Source: UBA3064 sp016868095
GTDB taxonomy: Bacteria > Pseudomonadota > Gammaproteobacteria > Burkholderiales > Burkholderiaceae_E
Length of the DNA stretch: 38,289 nucleotides
Assembly (NCBI GenBank): GCA_041175665.1
Contig: JBEDEM010000017.1
Span: forward strand, 1 to 38,289
Direction: 5' to 3'
A program made the translations under genes and the position numbers. Below the pieces are notes generated by a model. The model was not told where the DNA came from. It saw nothing but the letters and a program-made list of their open reading frames with translations, and made no database searches. Positions 22,794 to 30,931 of this stretch are shown here, one piece after another. Position 1 is the stretch's first letter, and every line of letters begins with the position of its first letter.

Positions 22794-24425
22794 ATGCAGA
22801 CTTATGATTATGTGATCGTCGGAGCTGGTTCAGCCGGTGCAGTGCTTGCTGCGCGTTTGAGCGAAGATCCGAGCCTGCAAGTGCTCTTGATCGAAGCGGG
22901 TGTTGAAAGTCATCCCTACACGCGCATGCCGCTGTCCTTTGGTCTTTTGATTGATCGGCCCGATGCGAATTGGCTCTACGAATCTGAGCCTGAACCCAAC
23001 ACCGCGAATCGTAAGATCCCCGTACCTAGGGGCAAGATCCTTGGGGGGTCGAGTGCGATCAATGGTCTGGTCTGGGTTCGTGGGCAGCCGCAAGACTATG
23101 AAACCTGGGAAAAAATGGGCGCTCGCGGCTGGGGTTGGCGAGACTTGGCGCCGATATTCAACCGCATTGAGCACTTTGTCGACGGGGATGGCTCAAATGG
23201 TCGCGGAACCGAAGGACCCTTGAAAGTCACCGTGGTCGGCGATCAAAATCCCTTATACGATGCCTTGTTTGATGCGGCTCGGGCAGCCGGCTATCCCGTC
23301 AATCCCGATTACAACAGCTTAGACCAAGAGGGTGTTGTTAAGACCCAAGCCTCGATTTATCAAGGCAGACGGATGAGTGTGGCCCACTGTTATCTTGAGC
23401 CTGCTCGTCGTCGATCCAATTTGCATATCGTTACACAAGCTCATGTCACTCAAATCTTACTCAATGGCAAGCGATGCACAGGCGTCACTTTTCGCCGAGG
23501 CAGTGAGCAGTTCACCGCGCTTGCGCATGAGACGATTCTTTGCGCGGGCGGTGTTGCAAGCCCGCAGTTACTCGAGCTATCGGGCATAGGCAATCCCCAA
23601 ATCCTTCAGCAGCAAGGTATCGACGTAAAACACGCATTGCCCGCAGTCGGCGAGAACTTTCGCGATCACTTAAACGCACGCATTGTTTGGCGCCTCAAAG
23701 ACCCGCGGGTTTCGTATAACCATATGGCTAGAGGCCTTGGTGCTGTGACTCAAATGATGAAATACGTCACCACCGGAACGGGTTTTATGAGCCTGCCTTC
23801 TGCGCCCATGCTTGCCTTCTTAAAGACCGATCCCGCAATGGCAACGCCCGATGTGCAAATGCATTTAGTTCCATATTCCATCAAGGATCCAAAAACAAGA
23901 AAGCTGCAGGATTTTCCATCGATGACCATTGCCTGTTATCAATTGCGGCCGGAGAGTTTGGGTTCCATCCACATTCGATCAGCAGATCCCTTAGCTCAAC
24001 CTTCCATACGATTTAATTTCTTATCCGACCCCATTGATCAACGCGCAATGATTGATGGCTTCCGAATGATGCGTCGGATTGTGGCGACCGCCGCCATGGA
24101 TCGCTATCGTGATGCTGAGGTTTCACCGGGTGAGCATTTGCAATCGGATGAGGACATCCTGGATTGGATCAGGGCAAACGCACATACCGCTTATCATCCC
24201 ATGGGGACATGCCGTATGGGTCCTGGTTCAGATGCGGTGGTCGATCACAAATTGCGTGTGCATGGACTCGCCGGTTTAAGGGTTGCTGATGCTTCGATTT
24301 TTCCAACGATGCCTTCGGGCAACACCAATGCACCAGCCATTATGGTGGGCGAAAAAGCAGCAGATATCCTAAGAGCAAGTTACGCATTGCAAAAGCGTAT
24401 CCAGGGCGAACTTGAGGTGGCTTAG
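22794..24425 (+). CDS. GMC-family FAD oxidoreductase (choline/alcohol dehydrogenase-like)
   Basis: A 543-residue flavoprotein of the glucose-methanol-choline family. It has the N-terminal FAD dinucleotide fold VIVGAGSAGAVLAARL (residues 7-22), GMC signature 1 in GKILGGSSAINGLVWVRG (near 80), signature 2 in GGVASPQLLELSGIG (near 255), and the C-terminal catalytic His and Asn in YHPMGTCRMG (near 467) and NTNAPAIMVGEKAAD (near 508). It oxidises a primary or secondary alcohol to an aldehyde or ketone; choline or an aliphatic/aromatic alcohol are both possible. No betaine genes are nearby. ATG 22794 has AAGGAG eight bases upstream; an in-frame ATG at 22695 would overlap the divergent gene. Confidence 0.93.
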   Translation: MQTYDYVIVGAGSAGAVLAARLSEDPSLQVLLIEAGVESHPYTRMPLSFGLLIDRPDANWLYESEPEPNTANRKIPVPRGKILGGSSAINGLVWVRGQPQDYETWEKMGARGWGWRDLAPIFNRIEHFVDGDGSNGRGTEGPLKVTVVGDQNPLYDALFDAARAAGYPVNPDYNSLDQEGVVKTQASIYQGRRMSVAHCYLEPARRRSNLHIVTQAHVTQILLNGKRCTGVTFRRGSEQFTALAHETILCAGGVASPQLLELSGIGNPQILQQQGIDVKHALPAVGENFRDHLNARIVWRLKDPRVSYNHMARGLGAVTQMMKYVTTGTGFMSLPSAPMLAFLKTDPAMATPDVQMHLVPYSIKDPKTRKLQDFPSMTIACYQLRPESLGSIHIRSADPLAQPSIRFNFLSDPIDQRAMIDGFRMMRRIVATAAMDRYRDAEVSPGEHLQSDEDILDWIRANAHTAYHPMGTCRMGPGSDAVVDHKLRVHGLAGLRVADASIFPTMPSGNTNAPAIMVGEKAADILRASYALQKRIQGELEVA

Positions 24426-24443
24426 GCTTGCTTTATCCGGATC

Positions 24444-24467
24444 TTTGATCTTTGACCAATGATCAAA
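24444..24467. terminator. AT-rich inverted repeat between convergent genes
   Basis: TTTGATC (24444-24450) pairs with GATCAAA (24461-24467) across ten bases, with GGTTTT just downstream. It lies in the 62-bp gap between the convergent GMC and EEP genes. The stem is short and AT-rich, so this is only a possible terminator. Confidence 0.3.
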
Positions 24468-24487
24468 AGGTTTTAACGCGTTCTTGT

Positions 24488-25366
24488 TTAAACATCCATA
24501 TCGATCCAAATGGCTTGGTGATCGGAACCAATCGAGTCTTCATCGATCCAGGCATTGCTTAGGTGTTTACTCAGCTCGCTACTGACAAAACAATAATCAA
24601 TACGCTCACCGTCAGCAACTGATCCGCTATGACAAGTACAGCCCTCATCTTCACGATGACCAGCTGCGACCCAGCTGTCGATGAGTCCATCTCGATAAGG
24701 CATACGCCCAAAGGCATCACTTAAAGGGCCAACGATCCGGTCGTATAAGGGCGACCGCCAGCTGAAATTAAAGTCACCCATGATGAGTGCTTCGCGGGGC
24801 ATGGGAGCTGCCTCGTGCCCCTCAGTAAATGCCTCACTGACTTTGGTTCCGCACCAGCCCGGACCTTCGTGATAGGCGCGCTGATGAATGTCGAGCAGGC
24901 GAGCGACTTGTGGTTCGCGATCTGCATCGGATAAATGCGACAGATGAACCGACATCGCTCTCAAGGCTTTACCCTTTGGGCTATGGATGACCCCTTCGAG
25001 CGCGCAACGTTGCAAGGAAAACTGCTCCAAGGTTCCCATTTTGGGCAGCAAGTGGTTTCTCGCTGTCAAAATCGGCGTTTTACTGAGCAGCATATTTCCA
25101 AACTGTCGCCTGCGGTGAAAGGGTTGACCGCCAGGCCCCATGACGTCGGCACTTAAATCCATGCCTGGCCCATAAACCCAGTAGTACTCAGGAAGCAGGC
25201 TTGCAAGTACCGCGGCTTGGTCGACCATGCCAGTTCGCTTGGCATGTCGTTCCACTTCTTGCAACGCAATCAGATCCGCGCCGCGAACTGTATCGGCAAT
25301 TCTTGCCAAGTCAACTTTCTCGTCTCGCCCCGTGCCAAACTGTATGTTGTAGCTCACGATTTGCAT
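24488..25366 (-). CDS. Endonuclease/exonuclease/phosphatase (EEP) family hydrolase
   Basis: A 292-residue metal-dependent phosphohydrolase of the EEP superfamily (DNase I, ExoIII, inositol-phosphatase and sphingomyelinase fold). The hallmark motifs run in order: SYNIQFG (residues 4-10), LIALQEVER with the metal-binding Glu (near 36), LRAMSVHLSHL with the catalytic His (near 138), MGDFNFSW (near 196) and the C-terminal GSDHQAIWIDM (near 281). There is no signal peptide, so it is probably cytosolic. The substrate could be nucleic acid or a phosphodiester. A GAGGA motif precedes the ATG. It starts 47 bases from the divergent BtuF-like gene. Confidence 0.9.
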   Translation of the reverse strand: MQIVSYNIQFGTGRDEKVDLARIADTVRGADLIALQEVERHAKRTGMVDQAAVLASLLPEYYWVYGPGMDLSADVMGPGGQPFHRRRQFGNMLLSKTPILTARNHLLPKMGTLEQFSLQRCALEGVIHSPKGKALRAMSVHLSHLSDADREPQVARLLDIHQRAYHEGPGWCGTKVSEAFTEGHEAAPMPREALIMGDFNFSWRSPLYDRIVGPLSDAFGRMPYRDGLIDSWVAAGHREDEGCTCHSGSVADGERIDYCFVSSELSKHLSNAWIDEDSIGSDHQAIWIDMDV

Positions 25367-25413
25367 GTCAGACGTCCTCTGTATGATGAATACCCTTCAA
25401 GCTGCCTAAAAGC

Positions 25414-26217
25414 ATGGGACCTAAACGTATTATCTGCCTAACAGAAGAAAGTACCGAATGGCTTTACCTGCTCGGGGAATCTGATCGGATTGTGGGCATT
25501 TCGGGATACACCGTAAGACCCAAGCAGGCAAGGCTTGAAAAGCCCCGTGTTTCCTCTTTTCTCGATGGCAAGGAAGACAAAATCCTCGCACTGAGGCCAG
25601 ACCTTGTCATCGGGTTTTCCGATATGCAAGCGGCCCTTGCCGATCGGCTCATCCGAGCGGGACTGAGTGTTTGGATCACTAATCAGCGCAGCATTGAAGA
25701 AATCTTTGAGACGATGGAGATGCTTGCGAGTCTGGTTGGCGCGCAAGCGCGTGCGAAACAGTGGATCGATCAATGTCGTGAAGAGCATCACCGTATCAGC
25801 GAGCAGGCGAAGTCATGGGGCCCGCCCCTGCGTGCTTACTTCGAGGAGTGGGATGATCCAATGATTTCGGCGATTCGTTGGGTGTCTGAATTGATGGCTT
25901 TGGCAGGTGCTCAGGATGTGTTTGAACATTTATCACAACAATCCTTAGGTAAGCACCGAATCGTAGCGTCATCGCATGCCGTTGTTGATGCAAATCCTCA
26001 AATAATTTTTGGGTCCTGGTGCGGCAAGAAGTTTCGGCCTGAGCGATTGAAGGCTCGAGAAGCTTGGGACAATATCGATGCTGTTAAGAACGATCTGCTT
26101 TTTGAGATAAAATCGAGCGAAATACTGCAGCCCGGACCGGCTGCTTTAAGCGACGGACTTAGGCACATGCACCAGCGCATTGCCGAGGCACGGAAGTTAT
26201 ACGATGCTGGGCTTTGA
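25414..26217 (+). CDS. BtuF-like periplasmic-binding-fold protein without signal peptide
   Basis: A 267-residue protein of the helical-backbone metal/cobalamin receptor fold (PF01497 type). RIICLTEESTEWLYLLGESD at residues 5-24 and DKILALRPDLVIGFSDMQ near 53 correspond to the standard BtuF/FepB pattern, and the C-terminal half has the expected inter-domain helix around residues 97-130. Unlike ABC-transporter receptors it has no signal peptide or lipobox: the frame starts directly at the first beta strand. No permease or ATPase of an importer is adjacent. It may be cytosolic, or mis-started, but no upstream in-frame start with a signal peptide is apparent. The acyl-CoA ligase gene follows after 57 bp. 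Confidence 0.82.
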   Translation: MGPKRIICLTEESTEWLYLLGESDRIVGISGYTVRPKQARLEKPRVSSFLDGKEDKILALRPDLVIGFSDMQAALADRLIRAGLSVWITNQRSIEEIFETMEMLASLVGAQARAKQWIDQCREEHHRISEQAKSWGPPLRAYFEEWDDPMISAIRWVSELMALAGAQDVFEHLSQQSLGKHRIVASSHAVVDANPQIIFGSWCGKKFRPERLKAREAWDNIDAVKNDLLFEIKSSEILQPGPAALSDGLRHMHQRIAEARKLYDAGL

Positions 26218-26274
26218 AATCGTATTTCAAACGCATCGGTTGCCAGTTTCCCGCGAGGGCAGGCAGACACAAAC

Positions 26275-27807
26275 ATGCTAAGCCATCCCGAGCGAGCATT
26301 AGCCAGGTTGCTTGATGAGGCATTGATTTGCGCCATGGATCGAACCGTTGAAGGCGACGAGTTGCCGGTGCTATGGGGCGAGGGTTGGCAGGCGAGTGCC
26401 CGGTCCTTGAGGGCACAAAGCCATCGCATTGCTCGATCACTTACAGCTTTAGCATTACAAGCCAACACCCCAATCATCTTGCGAGTCTCGAATCGCGCAG
26501 AAGATTTTGCGGTCATGCTTGGTCTTTGGCTGGCAAAGCTTGTCGCGGTTCCCGTTCATCGCACGAGTCCGCAAGCAGTGCTCGATGCTGTATGCCAGAA
26601 AGTGGCTGCTCCTTATGTGATTGACTGGCGATTCGATCAGCGCGATGCTGAGGAGCCGATGCATGACTGGCTTTATCCGACGTCCGTCGAGCCGCGAAGC
26701 CTTGATGCGAGCGAAAAGGCCTTGCTTGAGGATGCAGCATTGATCGTAATGACTTCTGGATCAACGGGTTTACCCAAGGGTGTTGTGCTCAGACATGAAG
26801 CCTTTGCCGGCAAGCTTGCAGCCATTCAGTCGAAGCTTCGGGTGGCGAGCGAAGATCGGGTTTTACTTGTACTCAATAACAGTTTTAGCTTTGGGCTCTG
26901 GATGAGCTTTCTTGGATTGATGCATGCACGCGATGTCGTGCTTTGTGAGCGATTTGATCCTGCGTCATTTTTCTCAAGTCTCATTGATAAGCAGATCACT
27001 TTAAGTGCTGTGGTACCGACCATGATGAGAAGTCTCGCTGCACACTTCTCACCCGAACAATTACAAGAACAAAGTCATCAACTGAATCTCAAGGGCAAGC
27101 TGGCTCAACTTGTGATTGGTGGCGAATCGCTCGGGGCGCAGCTTTCTGCTGACTTGAGAAAGTGGATCGCACCCGCTAGGCTTATTGATATTTATGGACT
27201 CACCGAGAGCTGTACCTGTGATTTCTTTTTGATGCCCGAGGATTATCCTGCTCATCCCGATAGCATCGGCCAGGCAGCGCCTGGGGTTTGCTTTCGTATT
27301 GTGGATGAGCAGGGCTTACCTTGCGCGCCCCTGCAAGTTGGCGAGTTGACGATCAAGAGTGCGTTTTTGATGAGCGGCTATCTTGGTGATGAAGCGCTTA
27401 GTGCTGCAAGCCTAAACGATGGCTGGCTGCGTACCGGCGATTTGGCCCAGGCGGACGAAGATGGTTTTGTCTACCTTAAGGGTCGAAGCAAAGAGTTGAT
27501 ATCGCGCGGTGGAAATAAAGTAACACCGCAGGAAGTGGAACTTGCACTTTGTCGATGTGAGGCGGTCGCAGCCGCGCTCGTCACTGGGATCGATGATCCC
27601 TTGATGGGTGAGCGCATTGCTGCACTTCTGATTCCTAAACCAGGCTTTTCGATCGATGATAAGGCGCTTAGGCTTGAGCTCGGTCGCTTTTTAGAGCGCT
27701 ACAAACACCCTGATGTGATTCGTATCGGTCATGAGCTTCCGCAAGGTCGTACCGGAAAAATTGATCGAGGCTTATTAAGAAAGCAAATGATTGAAAATCA
27801 AAAATGA
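26275..27807 (+). CDS. AMP-forming acyl-CoA synthetase/ligase
   Basis: A 510-residue ANL-superfamily ligase. The P-loop is MTSGSTGLPKGVV (near residue 158), the adenylate motif is IYGLTESC (near 305), the hinge is RTGDLAQADEDGFVYLKGRSKE (near 385), followed by ISRGGNKVTPQEVE, and the catalytic C-terminal lysine is in GRTGKIDRG (near 490). It would convert a carboxylic acid to its CoA thioester. The adjacent enoyl-CoA hydratase suggests a short beta-oxidation-like or side-chain-degrading pathway; the acid is unknown. The start ATG has only a weak ribosome-binding site, so coupling to the upstream BtuF-like gene is possible. It is not closely similar to the synthetase at 15919-17544. Confidence 0.92.
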   Translation: MLSHPERALARLLDEALICAMDRTVEGDELPVLWGEGWQASARSLRAQSHRIARSLTALALQANTPIILRVSNRAEDFAVMLGLWLAKLVAVPVHRTSPQAVLDAVCQKVAAPYVIDWRFDQRDAEEPMHDWLYPTSVEPRSLDASEKALLEDAALIVMTSGSTGLPKGVVLRHEAFAGKLAAIQSKLRVASEDRVLLVLNNSFSFGLWMSFLGLMHARDVVLCERFDPASFFSSLIDKQITLSAVVPTMMRSLAAHFSPEQLQEQSHQLNLKGKLAQLVIGGESLGAQLSADLRKWIAPARLIDIYGLTESCTCDFFLMPEDYPAHPDSIGQAAPGVCFRIVDEQGLPCAPLQVGELTIKSAFLMSGYLGDEALSAASLNDGWLRTGDLAQADEDGFVYLKGRSKELISRGGNKVTPQEVELALCRCEAVAAALVTGIDDPLMGERIAALLIPKPGFSIDDKALRLELGRFLERYKHPDVIRIGHELPQGRTGKIDRGLLRKQMIENQK

Positions 27808-27828
27808 TTGTTGCATGAAAGGCGGGCT

Positions 27829-28638
27829 ATGTCAGAAGAGCTTATAAACATCGAGCGCAAGGCCGCGATCTTTTGTATTGAACTCCATCGACCCCAGCGG
27901 GTGAATGCCTTATCACGCGATCTTCTGCTTGCATTATGCGCGGCAGTCGACGAGGCTCAACGCGACGCTTCGGTTCGAGCTATCGTGATTCACGGAGCGG
28001 GCAAGGGTTTTTCTTCAGGCTTTGATTTGAAGGATCAAATGGCCTTGGCACCGGTCGGGGCAGCGATTTGGCGTGAGATTCCCGATTTAGATTTTAAAGC
28101 GACCATGCAGTTTTGGGATTGCAAAAAGCCTACGATCGCAGCGGTTCATGGACCCTGTCTCGCGGGAGCTTTTGAGCTGGCATTGGCTTGCGATTACACC
28201 ATCGCTTCGAGCGATGCTTTTTTTGGCGAGCCTGAATTGAAGTTTGGTGCAGGGATTGTCACGATGCTTCTGCCTTGGATCACGGGGCCGAAGCAGGCAA
28301 AGCGAATCATTCTGTCTGGTCTTGACCATATACCCGCCCAAGAGGCGCTATCGATGGGTATTGTGAGTGAAGTGGTTCAGCCCGGCGAGCATCTCACGAG
28401 GGCGTTGCAAATTGCAAGCCACTTATCGGCGATGGATCCTGTCTTGGTCCAAGAGACCAAGAAGGCGATCAATCAAAGTTATGAAATCCAGGGTATGCAG
28501 GCTGCTTTGCAACGCGCACTTGATATTGATCATGGGATTGAATCGCATGGTTCACCCGATAAGCAGCAATTCATGAGCATCGCAAGACAAAAGGGCTTGG
28601 CTGCCGCTATCGCATGGCGCGATGCGAGATTTTCTTAG
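27829..28638 (+). CDS. Enoyl-CoA hydratase/isomerase family protein
   Basis: A 269-residue crotonase-fold protein. The first oxyanion-hole segment is GKGFSSGFDLKD (near residue 62), the second is AAVHGPCLAGAFELALACD (near 105), and GEPELKFG (near 137) carries the second acidic position, so both expected glutamates (in AGAFE and EPEL) are present. It probably hydrates an enoyl-CoA or catalyses a related crotonase reaction on the product of the upstream ligase. The frame opens at a TTG at 27808; ATG 27829 is chosen because AAAGGCGG lies just upstream and the conserved sequence starts there. A bulged stem-loop follows the gene. Confidence 0.92.
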   Translation: MSEELINIERKAAIFCIELHRPQRVNALSRDLLLALCAAVDEAQRDASVRAIVIHGAGKGFSSGFDLKDQMALAPVGAAIWREIPDLDFKATMQFWDCKKPTIAAVHGPCLAGAFELALACDYTIASSDAFFGEPELKFGAGIVTMLLPWITGPKQAKRIILSGLDHIPAQEALSMGIVSEVVQPGEHLTRALQIASHLSAMDPVLVQETKKAINQSYEIQGMQAALQRALDIDHGIESHGSPDKQQFMSIARQKGLAAAIAWRDARFS

Positions 28639-28661
28639 GCGTTTCGGGTTTCCAGGATCGT

Positions 28662-28683
28662 CGATAGGCGATATGCCTAATCG
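28662..28683 (+). terminator. Stem-loop after the enoyl-CoA hydratase gene
   Basis: CGATAGGC (28662-28669) pairs with GCCTAATCG (28675-28683) across GATAT, with one bulged base. It lies in the 63-bp gap before the MFS gene. There is only a brief TTCT after it, so it may be an attenuator, an operator or a weak terminator. Confidence 0.35.
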
Positions 28684-28701
28684 TTCTACATACTAGATGC
28701 G

Positions 28702-29886
28702 ATGAATAGGCAAAGCTTAGGGATCGTCTTTGCGCAATTACTAGCAACCTCCTTATGGTTTAGTCCGAATAGCGCCGCCGACGACCTCATGAGGCACTGG
28801 CAAATCAACGTGCTTGAGATCGGTTGGCTCACGGCAAGTGTTCAGGCAGGCTTTATTCTTGGAACGCTCGTGATATCAATCAGTGGGCTTGCCGATCGCT
28901 TCCCGGCTAGCCGTATCAGCGCGATCGCTGCTCTAAGCGGAGCGCTGTTTAATGCAGCTTTCGCTGTGCTTGCCGAGAGCTTTGTCGAAGCTTGTAGTTA
29001 TCGGGTTGCGGTAGGGATTTGTCTGGCTGGGGTTTATCCACTCGGTATGAAGCTCATTGTGAGCTGGACAAAGCGTGGAGGCGGTTTTGTGCTCGCGTGG
29101 CTTGTTTCGATGCTGACCTTAGGTACAGCGCTTCCGCATGCAGTCCGAGCACTTGGCAGCCAGTGGCCCTGGACTGAGGTGGTGCTTGTATCAAGTGCTC
29201 TTGCTGTCGTGGCAGCTCTCATACTCTGGTTGGTCGGAGATGGCCCCCATTTACCGAGGGCGAGCGAAGCGCTAGCCAGACCTGGTATTGCTATAGCCTT
29301 TAGGGTGTTCAAAATTCCGGCTTTTCGTGCTTCGGCGCTGGGTTACTTCGGCCATATGTGGGAGCTTTATGCATTTTGGACTTTGGTGCCGATTTTGCTT
29401 GCGAAGGTTATTGACAACGCCAATGTTGCTGGCTCGATCGCCGCTTGGTCGTTTGCTGTGATTGCGATGGGTTCGGTAGGGGCAGCCGCCGCTGGTTGGA
29501 TGAGTCTGAGAATCGGTAGTGCAAAGACTGCAAGCCTCGCACTGGCTGTTTCAGGTTTGATGTGTTTACTTTTTCCTTTGCTACAGGATGCAGCTCCCGC
29601 AGGGCTCTTAGCACTCTTACTTATTTGGGGCCTGGCAGTACCTGCCGATTCTGCCCAGTTTTCTGCGCTTTCAGCCCAAGCTGCGCCAGCTCATGCCGTG
29701 GGTAGCGCTTTGGCCTTACAAAATAGCATTGGCTTTGCCATCACGATGTTCACGATAAGCTTAGCGAGTGCGTGGATCGATTCGATCGGTGCCTGGGTGG
29801 CGTGGGTGCTCTTACCGGGACCTATTGCGGGACTTGTGGCGATGCGAGGTCTTTGGTCAAAGTCGCAAGGCGCAAGCCTCTCTTAG
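28702..29886 (+). CDS. MFS transporter
   Basis: A 394-residue protein with about twelve membrane helices. MFS landmarks are the helix 2-3 loop GLADRFPASRISAI (motif A position), the helix 4-5 region with RVAVGICLAGVYPLGMKLIVSW, and a long central loop near residues 178-200 (GDGPHLPRASEAL) separating the two six-helix halves. The family is similar to putative anion or organic-acid porters; direction and substrate are unknown. Placement after a ligase and a hydratase suggests uptake of the acid they act on (inference). No Shine-Dalgarno sequence is evident. The stop codon overlaps that of the convergent phosphodiesterase pseudogene. Confidence 0.88.
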   Translation: MNRQSLGIVFAQLLATSLWFSPNSAADDLMRHWQINVLEIGWLTASVQAGFILGTLVISISGLADRFPASRISAIAALSGALFNAAFAVLAESFVEACSYRVAVGICLAGVYPLGMKLIVSWTKRGGGFVLAWLVSMLTLGTALPHAVRALGSQWPWTEVVLVSSALAVVAALILWLVGDGPHLPRASEALARPGIAIAFRVFKIPAFRASALGYFGHMWELYAFWTLVPILLAKVIDNANVAGSIAAWSFAVIAMGSVGAAAAGWMSLRIGSAKTASLALAVSGLMCLLFPLLQDAAPAGLLALLLIWGLAVPADSAQFSALSAQAAPAHAVGSALALQNSIGFAITMFTISLASAWIDSIGAWVAWVLLPGPIAGLVAMRGLWSKSQGASLS

Positions 29887-30899
29887 GCAGCACCTGGCGT
29901 ACGATACTGGCCGCGGGCCTTGAGTGATTGGATCGCTCGGTCGGGTCGGTTCGTGACAAGGCCATCAATACCCATATCGAGCATGTGTGTCATATGGGTC
30001 GTGTCGTCAACAGTCCAGGCTGGGTCGTGTCGTCAACAGTCCAGGCGAGTACCTTAAGTCCAAGCTTATGAGCGATATCGATTTGAGACCGATCTAAATG
30101 AGGGTAAGAACAAGACCAATGCGATCCGCCTGCAGCTTTGATCATATGGGGAATCGAAGCAAAGTGTCGACGTTGAAAACCCGCTGTCCATTTTGAATCG
30201 CCCCCATCGCCGGGCTCGATATTATTTATCGAAGGGTAAGCCGTACTCAAATAAACGCAGTTGTAGGCTTCGCCAATCAAAAGAAAGCACCTGCACGCGT
30301 TGCTCTAAACGGTATTGCCTAATAAGGTCGAGCAAATGGCCAACAACATGCTCAGGCGAGGCCGTATAAGAAGGCCTAAGTGGGGAGATCTTGGTTTCGA
30401 TGGCAAAGCGAATATGCTCGCTACCTTGCTTGCTGACCCAATCGAAAAGATCTGAAAGTTTTGGGATTCTTAGCTGATCGATCGCCACTTGTTCGGGAAA
30501 TCTTGATGCATAGCGTGAGTTGGGTCGTAGTGCACCGACCTGATATTGCTGCAATTGCTCGTAAGTTAGATCGATGATTCGTGGTCCTCGGCGATCGAGG
30601 AAGTTACCGTCCGGCCCTCGGGTAATGTCGGGATTTAAATCTGGATCGTGGCTTATGACCATCACATCATCTTTGGTCATCACCACATCAAGTTCGAGTG
30701 TATGAACGCCGATCTCAACGGCCTTGGCAAATGAAGGTATGGTGTTTTCAGGCAGCAGACCGGGTGCGCCTCGATGGCCTTGCAAATCAACCCAGGGCTG
30801 AGCCTGCGCAGCCTGTGTTGGTTCAGCCTTCAAAGCAGCAAACATTGAAACAGTGATGTTGCTTAGCATCGCCCGGCGCGATAAGAACGTGTTATTCAT
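29883..30899 (-). pseudogene. Glycerophosphodiester phosphodiesterase, broken by two frame disruptions
   Basis: The reading frame from ATG 30899 encodes a Tat-like leader (SRRAMLS) and a GDPD domain with the catalytic QGHRGAPGLLPENT, ELDVVMTKDDVMVISHDP and IETKISP motifs, but stops at 30222 after VLSFDWRSLQ. The domain continues in another frame (VYLSTAYPSINNIEPG to LKVLAWTVDD) and then, past a 26-bp tandem duplication at 29995-30046, returns to the first frame for the end HMTHMLDMGIDGLVTNRPDR and a TAA at 29883-29885. Relative to intact family members about ten residues are also missing between SLQ and VYL, so the first lesion is probably a small deletion. The active phosphodiesterase cannot be made unless this is a sequencing error. 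Confidence 0.85.
29995..30046. repeat. Perfect 26-bp tandem duplication inside the phosphodiesterase pseudogene
   Basis: The 26-mer beginning TGGGTCGTGTCGTCAACAGT occupies 29995-30020 and again 30021-30046 with no mismatch. The length is not a multiple of three and shifts the frame in the conserved WTVDD part of the gene. Confidence 0.95.
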
Positions 30900-30931
30900 C
30901 AGTCTTGATTAAATGGGGTGGAGTAAGGCAC

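Noticed and set aside
25998..26516. Minus-strand open frame of 172 codons across the BtuF-like/ligase junction
   Set aside because: It overlaps two supported plus-strand genes and shows no family pattern or ribosome-binding site.
29990..30280. A separate 96-residue gene on the minus strand
   Set aside because: Its sequence is the displaced C-terminal part of the glycerophosphodiester phosphodiesterase domain, so it is part of the pseudogene and not a gene of its own.
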